From Bacteroidota bacterium (GTDB lineage Bacteria > Bacteroidota > Bacteroidia > Bacteroidales > Lentimicrobiaceae): a DNA stretch of 64,000 nucleotides. Positions 38,814 through 46,946 of this stretch are shown piece by piece. Where the stretch lies: NCBI GenBank assembly GCA_009773515.1, contig WSXX01000009.1:1-64000 (forward strand). Direction: 5' to 3'. The stretch's first letter is position 1; every line of letters begins with the position of its first letter. The notes below the pieces were generated by a model. The model worked only from the letters and a program-made list of their open reading frames with translations. It was not told the DNA's origin and searched no databases. A program made the position numbers and the translations under genes.

Positions 38814-39689
38814 ATGAAATCAGAGTTAGTTTACAATTATAAAGAGAATGAGACTTTAAGGAAGAGTTTCAATGAATTAAGTCAAATCACATTTGGAATA
38901 AACTTTGAGGAATGGTATCAGAAAAAGTTGTGGAACGATAAGTATGAGTGTTATTCTATAAAAATTGGAGAGAAAATCGTTTCAAATGCTTCTGTAAATA
39001 AGCTACAGTTTATAATCAACGGAGAGAAAATAACTGCATTGCAAATCGGAACAGTTATGACCGCTGAAGATTATAAGGGGAGAGGAATGGCTAAACAACT
39101 GATGAATTTCATACTTGAGAAATTTGAAAAAGAATACGACATTATCTATCTGTTTGCAAATAATTCAGTAGCTGAATTCTACCCGAAGTTTGGCTTTGAA
39201 AAAATAAAACAGTTTCAGATTTATACCACGGAAAAAATTGAGACAAATACTAAATACAAGTTTCGTAAATTAGATATGGATAATCCGGATGACATTTCCA
39301 CATTGAAGAACTTAGGGATAAAACGCATTAATAATTCAGGAAAATTTGATGTCATAGATGGGCATGAAGTGATGTTTTGGTATTGCCTGAATGTATTCAG
39401 AGACCATATATACTTTGATGACAGCGAAAAAGTTATTGTCATATGCACGGGTGGTGAAAATAAATTAAACATACACGATATAGTTTTAACAGAAAAAAAG
39501 AACTACAGAGAAATTGCAGGAAGCCTGATAACGGAGGGAATAAATGAAGTATCATTCAATTTTAATATGGATGCAGACAATATAGAAATAAAAGAAAGAG
39601 TTATTGACGAAGACGATAACATATTGTTTATCAAAGGAAAATACAACAAAGAGTTAAAAGTTATCCATCCTATAACCTCGCATGCATAA
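38814..39689 (+). CDS. GNAT family N-acetyltransferase
   Basis: The protein has 291 residues from MKSELVYNYKENETLRKSF. This start has a near-perfect Shine-Dalgarno GGAGG 8 nt upstream, uncommon in this phylum; an extension to 38727 is rejected. The acetyl-CoA binding motif is GTVMTAEDYKGRGMAKQLMN, followed by FYPKFGFEKI. The C-terminal half (about 150-291) is a second domain as in Eis-like or Firmicutes GNAT proteins of this length. The substrate is unknown. AT-rich composition and a strong ribosome site suggest transfer from another phylum. Confidence 0.85.
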   Translation: MKSELVYNYKENETLRKSFNELSQITFGINFEEWYQKKLWNDKYECYSIKIGEKIVSNASVNKLQFIINGEKITALQIGTVMTAEDYKGRGMAKQLMNFILEKFEKEYDIIYLFANNSVAEFYPKFGFEKIKQFQIYTTEKIETNTKYKFRKLDMDNPDDISTLKNLGIKRINNSGKFDVIDGHEVMFWYCLNVFRDHIYFDDSEKVIVICTGGENKLNIHDIVLTEKKNYREIAGSLITEGINEVSFNFNMDADNIEIKERVIDEDDNILFIKGKYNKELKVIHPITSHA

Positions 39690-39898
39690 AATCAGATTAA
39701 CAGAAAAGCAGAAAAGCATTTCCCAGTATAGCGATATAACAAATGTGAGTTTGTGTGATCGTTAAACAATCGAAATAATTACATACATTTGTTCTGATCA
39801 TTAGTTGAGCACCAATTTAGACTGCACTTGCCAGAGCTTACGCATAAATTCCTTGAAGCTTAAGAATCAACCACTATAAATCTTCAAATAATCTTATT

Positions 39899-40117
39899 AT
39901 GACACAAGAACTAATTATCAAGGACAAGCAAAAGTACCTGGAGGAAAATTATCCATTCGAAGGAATGCCAAAACTCACAGACAAGCTTGAATGCATACAT
40001 TGCGCCTCAATTTTTACTGTTGGAGATTACAAAGTTTATAAAGATGAAACTGGCTTTGAATATATTTGCTGTCCCAATGCACCGGAATGCAATGGAACTG
40101 TTATTGATTGGATTTAG
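39899..40117 (+). CDS. Small zinc-ribbon-like protein
   Basis: The protein has 72 residues. Two cysteine pairs, CIHC and CCPNAPEC, about 30 residues apart, suggest a zinc ribbon; the segment CPNAPECNGTVIDW looks conserved. No other domain fits in the length. It stands alone in an AT-rich stretch with 209 bp of featureless sequence upstream. The function is unknown. Confidence 0.65.
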   Translation: MTQELIIKDKQKYLEENYPFEGMPKLTDKLECIHCASIFTVGDYKVYKDETGFEYICCPNAPECNGTVIDWI

Positions 40118-40211
40118 ACTTTGGAAACAGGCAGTAAAAATGCAAACCATGTCGATTAAATGTTTTTTTTTCGGACAACAATGATAAAGCAAGAAACTAA
40201 AAATAAAAGAA

Positions 40212-40976
40212 ATGAAAACGTTAATCTATTCAATTTGCATTTTATCACTGACTTTTTTTCTCAATAAATCAGTAAATGCGCAGGCTTTTATTGATCTTGA
40301 GACTGGCCCTGTCTTTACAGGTTATAATGATGTTCGCATTCCGGGCGACCAGGGCACACTTTTTTCAATGAAGGATGATTTAGTTTCAAAAACTAAAATA
40401 TTTTATCGATTGAGAGCGGGTTACAAAATTAATCCGCGTCACTCACTTTCCCTTTTATATGCGCCTCTTGAAACAAAATCAGAAGGCAGTATGGCAAATG
40501 ACATATTTTTCGAAGGATCGTCATTTCCTGCCAACACGCTGATAAATGGCTCTTACAAATTCAATTCGTACAGGTTAACCTATCGCTATGATTTCGTAAA
40601 TAAACCCAGACTTGTTTTCGGATTAGGGTTCACTGCGAAAATCAGAGATGCCAGAATTGCTCTTTCTTCGCCTGGCATAACAGCAGAGAAAACCAATGTC
40701 GGGTTTGTGCCCATTATAAATTTCAGGCTTTGGTGGAAGATTGATGAAATGTTTGGTCTCCTTATTGACGGCGATGCATTGGCCGCACCGCAGGGAAGAG
40801 CCGAAGATGTTCATATTGCGGCAACTTATAAAGTCTCTGACAACATTGGCATAAGGGCAGGTTACCGGATTCTTGAAGGTGGTGCAGATAATGACGAAGT
40901 TTACAATTTTTCATTATTTCACTATATTTCGGCCGGTGTGACTTATACTTTTACAAATAAGACAAAGTCAGATTAG
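40212..40976 (+). CDS. Outer membrane beta-barrel protein of unknown function
   Basis: The protein has 254 residues with a signal peptide (YSICILSLTFFLNKSVNAQ). It alternates hydrophobic and polar residues in strands such as RLRAGYKINPRHSLSLLYAP, FNSYRLTYRYDFV and GIRAGYRILEGGADN, and ends in an aromatic strand (FHYISAGVTYTF), typical of an 8-12-stranded barrel. It is transcribed alone, 94 bp after the zinc-ribbon gene. Transport or structural roles cannot be told apart. Confidence 0.75.
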   Translation: MKTLIYSICILSLTFFLNKSVNAQAFIDLETGPVFTGYNDVRIPGDQGTLFSMKDDLVSKTKIFYRLRAGYKINPRHSLSLLYAPLETKSEGSMANDIFFEGSSFPANTLINGSYKFNSYRLTYRYDFVNKPRLVFGLGFTAKIRDARIALSSPGITAEKTNVGFVPIINFRLWWKIDEMFGLLIDGDALAAPQGRAEDVHIAATYKVSDNIGIRAGYRILEGGADNDEVYNFSLFHYISAGVTYTFTNKTKSD

Positions 40977-41128
40977 TTTATCGCGCGTTTTGAGACAATA
41001 ATGAAAGTATTCAAAGCATTAAACGCCAAGGTTAGCTTTAATGTGGAATTACTCAATCAAACAGTTAAACTTACCTGACATAAAGGAAACCTTTGCTAAA
41101 AAACAGGAATATAATCGATGCCCCCCTC

Positions 41129-41689
41129 TCACAAACCAATCTCATCCCCAATTTCAACCATAGCAGCCAAAGCAAGCGTAGCAAATTCATCAAGTGGTAT
41201 TCCGGTTTTTTCACATTCCATAATTACTTCGCGGCGTACTGAGGCAGCAAATGCTTTTTCTTTCATGCGCTTTATCACAGATTTTGGCTTTACTGAGGCA
41301 ACTTTTTTATCCGGATAAACCATTGCCGTTGCAGTAATCAGTCCGGTGATGGTTTCGCCGGCGGCAAGTGCAAATTGAAATTCGGTGGTACGTTCGAGTC
41401 CGGTAGCCATTTCATTGTGCATTTTAATGGCATCCACTACATCGGCATCAACGCCCATTTCGGTAAGAATCCGCGCAGTTTCCAGTGCATGAACACTTGG
41501 CTCAGCGTGTGTAACTTCCACATCCAGATCGTGCAGCAGCCCAGCCTGTGCCCATTTTTCAGCATCCCGGCCCAACCGGATTGCCAGCGCCCGCATCACA
41601 GCCTCCGAAGCCAGTGAATGTGCTATTGTCCGTTCGTTTTTTATGTATTGCCGAAGCAATGCCAATGCTTCTTCCCGTGGAAGTATCAT
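41129..41689 (-). CDS. HD-domain hydrolase
   Basis: The protein has 186 residues from MILPREEALALLRQYIKNE; a longer frame to 41848 adds 53 low-complexity residues and is rejected. HD motifs are visible: the first His in RTIAHSLASEAVM, then GLLHDLDVE and a downstream His in KMHNEMATG. This fits the small HDIG-type phosphohydrolases common in bacteria; the substrate is unknown. It is divergent from the aromatic amino acid operon. Confidence 0.85.
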   Translation of the reverse strand: MILPREEALALLRQYIKNERTIAHSLASEAVMRALAIRLGRDAEKWAQAGLLHDLDVEVTHAEPSVHALETARILTEMGVDADVVDAIKMHNEMATGLERTTEFQFALAAGETITGLITATAMVYPDKKVASVKPKSVIKRMKEKAFAASVRREVIMECEKTGIPLDEFATLALAAMVEIGDEIGL

Positions 41690-41873
41690 AAGTGTGGGTT
41701 TGTGGTTTCTAATTGCACAACTTGTAAAGCCAGAACAAAAATAGCGTGTTCTTAAAGATGATTCCCCCTTTAAGTCAATAAAATTTACATCTACTGAACA
41801 ACTTCCAAAAAATAATGTTAATAATCCCTTGAATAAGTCCGGCTTCAAATACCCGGAAACTTAATCTGACGAC
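41690..41873. other. Divergent region upstream of the aromatic leader
   Basis: This 184-bp stretch should carry the promoters of the HD-domain gene (minus) and of the aromatic operon (plus). A full TAnnTTTG element for the operon was not found. AAGTCC at 41835-41840 is complementary to GGACTT in the attenuator and may add an alternative pairing, if it lies inside the transcript. Confidence 0.4.
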
Positions 41874-41885
41874 ATGATAATCACC

Positions 41886-41942
41886 ATGAACAATTTCTAT
41901 TTTAACGCCTATTATTACTGGACAGGTAATTCGGGGACTTAA
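41886..41942 (+). CDS. Leader peptide of the aromatic amino acid operon
   Basis: An 18-codon frame encodes MNNFYFNAYYYWTGNSGT. Seven of 18 residues are aromatic (FYF and YYYW), very unlike a chance frame. An in-frame ATG four codons earlier (41874) is also possible. The stop codon TAA (41940-41942) overlaps the end of a segment able to pair with the terminator's 5' arm. The operon downstream makes phenylalanine and tyrosine precursors, so ribosome stalling on Phe, Tyr or Trp codons would report their supply. No database check was done. Confidence 0.8.
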   Translation: MNNFYFNAYYYWTGNSGT

Positions 41943-42006
41943 TGCGTTGTATCTGGTGAAAATCAACAAAATACTTCGAAAAGTCCCTTAAAGAGGGACT
42001 TTTTTT
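41933..42006 (+). promoter_or_regulatory. Transcription attenuator (antiterminator/terminator)
   Basis: The terminator hairpin has arms AAAGTCCC (41980-41987) and GGGACTTT (41995-42002), a 7-nt loop and a T-run. The 5' arm can instead pair with GGGACTT at 41934-41940, which overlaps the leader stop codon. A ribosome that finishes the leader would cover 41934-41940 and leave the terminator free to form. A ribosome stalled at the Tyr/Trp codons (up to 41921) should leave it free and allow the antiterminator. Transcription then reaches the aminotransferase gene 23 bp downstream. Confidence 0.8.
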
Positions 42007-42029
42007 ATTTACAAATCAAGGCTGAGCCA

Positions 42030-43211
42030 ATGGAACAAACAGAAGGCATTCTGATACCGGCAGCAAATCGCACCCAACAGGTGCAGGAATATTATTTTTC
42101 AGGCAAGCTGCAGCAGATTGATGAAATGCGCAGAAACGGCGCCAACGTTATTAACCTGGGCATTGGCAGTCCGGATTTACCTCCCCATCCCACTGTAGTG
42201 GAAGAACTTTACCAGTGTGCGCTTAACCCCATAAATCATGGATATCAAAGCTATATTGGCACTCCCCTTTTGCGAAATGCATTTGCAGAGTGGTATCTGA
42301 AGCACTTCAGGGTAAACCTTGATCCCGCCCGTGAAATTCTGCCGCTTATTGGCTCAAAAGAGGGCATTATGCACATCACTATGGCATTTGTTAATGAAGG
42401 CGAAGAAGTTCTGATTCCGAATCCCGGTTATCCGGCTTACGAATCAGTTGCCCGTCTGGCAGGTGCAAAAATCAGGTATTACGATCTGAAAGAAGAAACC
42501 GGATGGCTTCCCGACCTCAACAATCTGGAATCAGAAGGACTTCAGAATGTAAAACTGATGTGGGTTAATTATCCGCATATGCCAACAGGCACTCCTTCAA
42601 CCGACAAGCTTTTCAGCGATCTTATTGCCTTTGCCCGCAAAAAACGGATTCTTATCTGCAACGACAACCCTTACAGTTTTATCCTGAATACGGACACCCG
42701 CAGCATCTTATCCGTTGAAGGGGCGATGGATGTTGCCATGGAGCTAAACTCCCTGAGCAAATCGCAGAATATGGCTGGCTGGCGCATTGGAATGCTTGCC
42801 GGCAGATCTGAATACATAAAGGCAGTGCTGAAAGTCAAGAGCAACATGGACTCAGGTATGTTTCAACCGCTTCAGGCTGCTGCTGCGAAAGCATTGCAAA
42901 TGGACGACAGCTGGTACCAATCGGTGAATGAAGTTTACCTGAAACGTCGCCTGGTAGCTGAAAAAATCATGAATGCACTCAATTGCACTTTCGATTCCCG
43001 GCAAACCGGACTTTTCCTTTGGGGGAAAATTCCTGCTCATTTCAGCGGTTCGGAAGAACTTACCGAGCAGGTTCTCCATGGAGTTCATGTTTTTCTCACT
43101 CCGGGTTTTATTTTCGGAAGCAACGGCAACCGCTTTATCCGCATTTCGCTGTGCAGCACCGAAGACTTATTGAAAGAAGCGCTTTTGAGAATTGAAAATA
43201 AACTGCTTTAA
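42030..43211 (+). CDS. PLP-dependent class I/II aminotransferase (aromatic pathway)
   Basis: The protein has 393 residues. The PLP-binding Lys lies in SLSKSQNMAGWRIG, preceded by ICNDNPYSF (Asp/Tyr contacts) and followed by the NRFIRISLC Arg. It is a fold-type I aminotransferase of the aspartate/aromatic subgroup. Placed at the head of an operon with tyrA and DAHP synthase-chorismate mutase, it probably transaminates aromatic keto acids or prephenate. It starts 23 bp after the attenuator; substrate specificity cannot be read from the sequence. Confidence 0.9.
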   Translation: MEQTEGILIPAANRTQQVQEYYFSGKLQQIDEMRRNGANVINLGIGSPDLPPHPTVVEELYQCALNPINHGYQSYIGTPLLRNAFAEWYLKHFRVNLDPAREILPLIGSKEGIMHITMAFVNEGEEVLIPNPGYPAYESVARLAGAKIRYYDLKEETGWLPDLNNLESEGLQNVKLMWVNYPHMPTGTPSTDKLFSDLIAFARKKRILICNDNPYSFILNTDTRSILSVEGAMDVAMELNSLSKSQNMAGWRIGMLAGRSEYIKAVLKVKSNMDSGMFQPLQAAAAKALQMDDSWYQSVNEVYLKRRLVAEKIMNALNCTFDSRQTGLFLWGKIPAHFSGSEELTEQVLHGVHVFLTPGFIFGSNGNRFIRISLCSTEDLLKEALLRIENKLL

Positions 43212-43238
43212 ATTACCGCTCATGGATACGGGTTCACG

Positions 43239-43352
43239 CAAAGACGCAATGACGCAAAGGATTAATATTCTTTCTTCTAGAAAAAAATGCGCTAAGAACC
43301 GCCTATACTGTATTTCTTCAGGCAGTCGGTTCTCTGTGCTTATGCGTCTTTG
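43239..43352. repeat. Degenerate intergenic inverted repeat (CAAAGACGCA arms)
   Basis: Arms CAAAGACGCA (43239-43248) and TGCGTCTTTG (43343-43352) are perfect inverted copies; a nested pair AGAACCG (43295-43301) and CGGTTCT (43327-43333) lies inside. It sits in the 182-bp gap between the aminotransferase and tyrA. It resembles the element at 45391-45494 in layout (GCAAAG/GCAC-rich arms about 90 bp apart). Confidence 0.55.
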
Positions 43353-43393
43353 AGCGGTTCTAATTCACTAAAAACACAAACGAACTTAAATAT

Positions 43394-44242
43394 ATGATGA
43401 ACATTTGTATTGTCGGGATGGGCCTGATTGGCGGATCACTTTCGAAAGCCATGCGTGGTAATGGCTTTGCAGGAAAAATAATCGGAGTTGATAAAAATCC
43501 TCAGCACTGCACCATTGCCATGTATTGCGGACTTGCCAGTGAGTTTCTGCCATTGGAAGAGGCAATTGAAGTTTCAGACCTTATCCTGCTATGTTCCCCG
43601 GTTGATGTCAATGTAAAACTGCTTCCCGAAATCCTCGACCGGATCAAAGGAACTTCAAAAGTAGTCGCAGACATGGGCTCAACCAAGGCTGATCTGGCTG
43701 CTGTTGTTAAAAATCACGAAGGTCGCGGCAGGTATGTAGCCGCACATCCAATGGCCGGAACGGAGTTTTCTGGACCGGCAGCGGCAATAGAAAATCTGTT
43801 TTACGACAAAGTAGCCATAATCTGCGACAAGGAGAAAAGTGATGAAGACGCTTATCTGCTGGTAATGGCTATGCTGCAGTCATTAAGCATGCGCATTCAG
43901 TATATGAATTCGGCTGACCACGATGTTCATGTGGCTTACGTTTCTCACATTTCACACATCACATCTTTTGCCCTTGCCCTTTGTGTTCTGGATAAGGAAA
44001 AAAACGAAAAGAATATTCTCTCCCTCGCTGCCGGCGGATTTGAAAGCACGGTTCGTCTGGCAAAAAGCAATTGCGATACCTGGACTCCAATTTTTCTGGG
44101 AAATTCAGCATCCATTCTTGAGGTGATCGATACCTATATCGAGAAAATGAACTCCTTTAAGAAGAGCATTCAGGAAAACGATCATGAATCGCTCAGAGCT
44201 TTGATGGATCGGGCCAATTCGATCCGTAAAATATTAAAATGA
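43394..44242 (+). CDS. tyrA: Prephenate dehydrogenase
   Basis: The protein has 282 residues. The NAD-binding Rossmann motif GMGLIGGSL is at the N-terminus, and AHPMAGTEFSGP and SHISHITSFALA are conserved TyrA segments with the catalytic His. It oxidises prephenate to 4-hydroxyphenylpyruvate for tyrosine. No chorismate mutase or ACT domain is fused; the mutase is on the next gene. Its stop overlaps the next start by 4 nt, so the two are translationally coupled. The start is 43394 or the adjacent ATG at 43397. Confidence 0.95.
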   Translation: MMNICIVGMGLIGGSLSKAMRGNGFAGKIIGVDKNPQHCTIAMYCGLASEFLPLEEAIEVSDLILLCSPVDVNVKLLPEILDRIKGTSKVVADMGSTKADLAAVVKNHEGRGRYVAAHPMAGTEFSGPAAAIENLFYDKVAIICDKEKSDEDAYLLVMAMLQSLSMRIQYMNSADHDVHVAYVSHISHITSFALALCVLDKEKNEKNILSLAAGGFESTVRLAKSNCDTWTPIFLGNSASILEVIDTYIEKMNSFKKSIQENDHESLRALMDRANSIRKILK

Positions 44243-45375
44243 CGAAACATTTACCAAAAACAGCAAAACCAATGGAAACTAAAATACAAATAGAACCCCT
44301 TAAAAGCTGGGACATTTATAAAAAACGACCACTTCTCCTTACTGGCCCATGCAGTGTAGAAACAGAGGAGCAGGTTATGGCAACCGCCAAAAGTCTGGTT
44401 GAAGCCAAAAAGGTAGATGTATTCCGCGCCGGAATCTGGAAACCCCGCACCCGCCCCAACTCTTTCGAAGGGGTTGGAACCCCCGGGCTTAAATGGTTGA
44501 AACAGGTGAAACAGGAATTCGGTCTGCCGATTGCTACCGAAGTTGCCACCGAAAAACATGTTTACGAAGCCTTAAAATTTGGAGTGGATGTGCTGTGGAT
44601 AGGCGCACGCACAACTGTTAATCCATTTGCAGTGCAGGAAATTGCCAATGCACTTCAGGGGGTTGATGTAAAAGTATTGGTAAAAAATCCGATTAATCCT
44701 GAACTGGAATTGTGGGTTGGCGCCATCGAGCGGATTATGAAAGCCGGAGTCAGCCAGGTAGGTGCCATTCACCGGGGATTTTCCTCTTACGAAAAAACAG
44801 CCTTCCGCAATCAACCACAGTGGCAGATTCCCATTGACCTCCGGCAACGTATGCCAGGCCTGCCGCTGATCTGCGACCCCAGTCACATCGGAGGCAAAAG
44901 AGCATATCTGCATGACATTGCACAGGAAGCAATGGATTTGAATTACGATGGGCTGATGATTGAATCTCACATCGATCCCGAAAATGCCTGGAGCGACAAA
45001 CAACAGCAGCTCACACCTGAAGCCCTCGCCAAAATGCTGGATGAACTTGTACTTCGGAATGAAGATACCAGCGATTCACAATTTGCAAATTCAATTGACG
45101 AACTCCGCAGCCAGATTGACATTTTCGACGATCAATTGCTCGATATACTCGAGCGCAGAATGCAGGTTGCAAAAACCATTGGGGAATACAAGAAAAAGCA
45201 CAATATCACCATTCTGCAGACCAACCGCTGGCAGGAGATTGTGAACAAAGCAATCCGCAAAGCAAATACCAATGGCCTGAGCCCTGAATTTATTTCAACC
45301 ATCCTCAAGGCAATTCATCAGGAATCAATTGCCAATCAAATGAGGGTAATGAATGAACCGGAAAAAATAGCTTAA
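44239..45375 (+). CDS. aroG: Bifunctional DAHP synthase / chorismate mutase
   Basis: The protein has 378 residues; an internal ATG at codon 12 (METKIQIEPLKSW, 44272) may be the true start. The N-terminal part (to about 270) is a type I-beta DAHP synthase: LLTGPCSVE, FRAGIWKPRTRPNSFEG, IGARTTVNP, GAIHRGFSSYE and CDPSHIGGKR. The C-terminal about 90 residues (SIDELRSQIDIFDDQLLDIL, RMQVAKTIGEYKKKHN) are an AroQ-type chorismate mutase. The fusion is typical of Bacteroidota and joins the first and branch-point reactions of the pathway. It is coupled to tyrA by a 4-nt overlap. Confidence 0.95.
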   Translation: MTKHLPKTAKPMETKIQIEPLKSWDIYKKRPLLLTGPCSVETEEQVMATAKSLVEAKKVDVFRAGIWKPRTRPNSFEGVGTPGLKWLKQVKQEFGLPIATEVATEKHVYEALKFGVDVLWIGARTTVNPFAVQEIANALQGVDVKVLVKNPINPELELWVGAIERIMKAGVSQVGAIHRGFSSYEKTAFRNQPQWQIPIDLRQRMPGLPLICDPSHIGGKRAYLHDIAQEAMDLNYDGLMIESHIDPENAWSDKQQQLTPEALAKMLDELVLRNEDTSDSQFANSIDELRSQIDIFDDQLLDILERRMQVAKTIGEYKKKHNITILQTNRWQEIVNKAIRKANTNGLSPEFISTILKAIHQESIANQMRVMNEPEKIA

Positions 45376-45390
45376 ACTTGATATTTACTT

Positions 45391-45494
45391 TTGCCACCAA
45401 AGCACTAAAGCACTAAATTGCACTAATTTATAAGCACATATAGTGAAACCTATAGCTGGCAGGCTGGCTTTGTGTCTTAGTGCCTTGGTGGCAA
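45391..45494. repeat. Large intergenic inverted repeat (TTGCCACCAA arms)
   Basis: Arms TTGCCACCAAAGCACTAA (45391-45408) and TTAGTGCCTTGGTGGCAA (45477-45494) are inverted copies with one mismatch in 18. The similarity extends inward imperfectly with CACTAA and TTTGTG units. A T-rich run follows. It lies downstream of the DAHP synthase-mutase gene and may act as a terminator-like hairpin, but the form suggests a dispersed palindromic element. Confidence 0.75.
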
Positions 45495-45566
45495 TCTTTT
45501 TTTCTTTACACGTACAATAGTAGTAAACCATCCCAGATGAAAATCACACCTAATCACTCATTTAAC

Positions 45567-45589
45567 CCGGAAACTCAGTAACTTTCCGG
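45567..45589. repeat. Hairpin upstream of aroA
   Basis: Arms CCGGAAA (45567-45573) and TTTCCGG (45583-45589) with a 9-nt loop, 34 bp before the aroA start. No T-run follows, so it is not a terminator; its role is unknown. Confidence 0.5.
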
Positions 45590-45622
45590 TTGATTTCAAC
45601 ACTTGCTAACTGATTGAAAATA

Positions 45623-46879
45623 ATGCAGAAAATCATACGGCCCTCATTCGTAAAAGGTTCGGTTACGGCTCCATCAAGCAAAAGCATGACTCAAAGAGCC
45701 ATTGCAGCAGCCATGTTATGCACAGGAACCTCAACCTTAAAGAATGTTTCAGATTGCAACGATTCGCTGGCCGCACTTGAAATGATTCAGAAACTCGGCG
45801 CTGAAATTGTGCCGGGTGGTGATGAAGTCACCATCATGGGCGGATTCCTGATGCGAAGTCAGCAAATGAATTGTGGCGAATCAGGTCTCGCAATGCGCAT
45901 GTTCGCTCCCATTGCTGCGCTTCACCGAAAAGAAATCACATTTACAGGTGAAGGTTCGCTTACCAAACGTCCGGTGGGAATGATCGGCGAAGCACTTACT
46001 CAACTGGGGGCCGGTTTTAATTCACAAAATGGCTTACTCCCCTTTTCGGTAAACGGACCTTTGCAGGGAGGAAAGGCTACGATTGACGGATCAGTCAGCT
46101 CGCAACTTCTCACAGGTTTGTTGATGGCGCTTCCCCTTGCAGGAAACGATTCGGAAGTTACAGTCGTAAATCTGAAAAGTAAACCCTATGTTTCCATGAC
46201 CATAAAGTTGCTTGAAGATTTTGGAATATCTGTTCAGAACCGCAACTTTGAATCATTCCTGATCCCCGGAAACCAGAAATATATCGCCAGAGAATACACC
46301 ATAGAAGGTGACTGGAGTGCTGCAGCATTTTTGCTGGTTGCCGGTGCCATCAATGGAAACCTTACGGTGAAAGGAATTAACCAAAGTAGCGAACAGTCTG
46401 ATAAAGCTATACTCGATGTTTTGAAAATGGCCGGCGCGCAGATGAAAATCGATTCTGATTCTGTGGAAATTCAGAAATCAGAACTACAGGCTTTTTCGTT
46501 TGATGCCACCGAATGCCCCGACCTGTTTCCCCCGCTTGCGGCCTTGGCTGCTTATTGCAATGGAACATCAACCATTCACGGAGTAGAGAGGTTGATTCAC
46601 AAAGAAAGTAACCGGGCTATTGCAATACAGCAGGAACTTTCAAAACTTGGGATTGAAGTACTGATTAAGAATAATGTTATGTCAATTACAGGTGGAAATG
46701 TTTCTGAAGCATTTGTATATTCGCATAACGATCACCGCATTGCCATGATGGCTGCAGTAATGGCTTTGGGTGCGGATGGTCCGGTTTCAATTCAGGATGC
46801 GGAGTGTGTGGCAAAATCCTATCCGGGCTTTTTTGCAGACCTTCAAAAACTTGGTGCAGGCATTGAAAATGTTGACTAA
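45623..46879 (+). CDS. aroA: 3-phosphoshikimate 1-carboxyvinyltransferase (EPSP synthase)
   Basis: The protein has 418 residues from the ATG at 45623 (MQKIIRPSFVKGSVTAPSSK); a TTG three codons upstream is less likely. Conserved segments are APSSKSMTQRAIAA, NCGESGLAMRMFAP, VSSQLLTGLLMALP and the C-terminal HNDHRIAMMAAVMA. It condenses shikimate-3-phosphate with PEP. It stands 247 bp after the DAHP synthase gene, beyond the inverted repeat, so it may be a second transcription unit with aroC. Confidence 0.95.
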   Translation: MQKIIRPSFVKGSVTAPSSKSMTQRAIAAAMLCTGTSTLKNVSDCNDSLAALEMIQKLGAEIVPGGDEVTIMGGFLMRSQQMNCGESGLAMRMFAPIAALHRKEITFTGEGSLTKRPVGMIGEALTQLGAGFNSQNGLLPFSVNGPLQGGKATIDGSVSSQLLTGLLMALPLAGNDSEVTVVNLKSKPYVSMTIKLLEDFGISVQNRNFESFLIPGNQKYIAREYTIEGDWSAAAFLLVAGAINGNLTVKGINQSSEQSDKAILDVLKMAGAQMKIDSDSVEIQKSELQAFSFDATECPDLFPPLAALAAYCNGTSTIHGVERLIHKESNRAIAIQQELSKLGIEVLIKNNVMSITGGNVSEAFVYSHNDHRIAMMAAVMALGADGPVSIQDAECVAKSYPGFFADLQKLGAGIENVD

Positions 46880-46946
46880 TAAAAAATATAAGCCAGACTT
46901 TCTGGCAACAGAAAATTGAAGTGAGTTTTAAAGTAAAAGCCGGAAT

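Noticed and set aside
45537-45581. A 14-codon frame MKITPNHSFNPETQ upstream of aroA as a second leader peptide
   Set aside because: Not rich in aromatic residues, and the nearby hairpin CCGGAAA/TTTCCGG has no T-run or alternative pairing with it.
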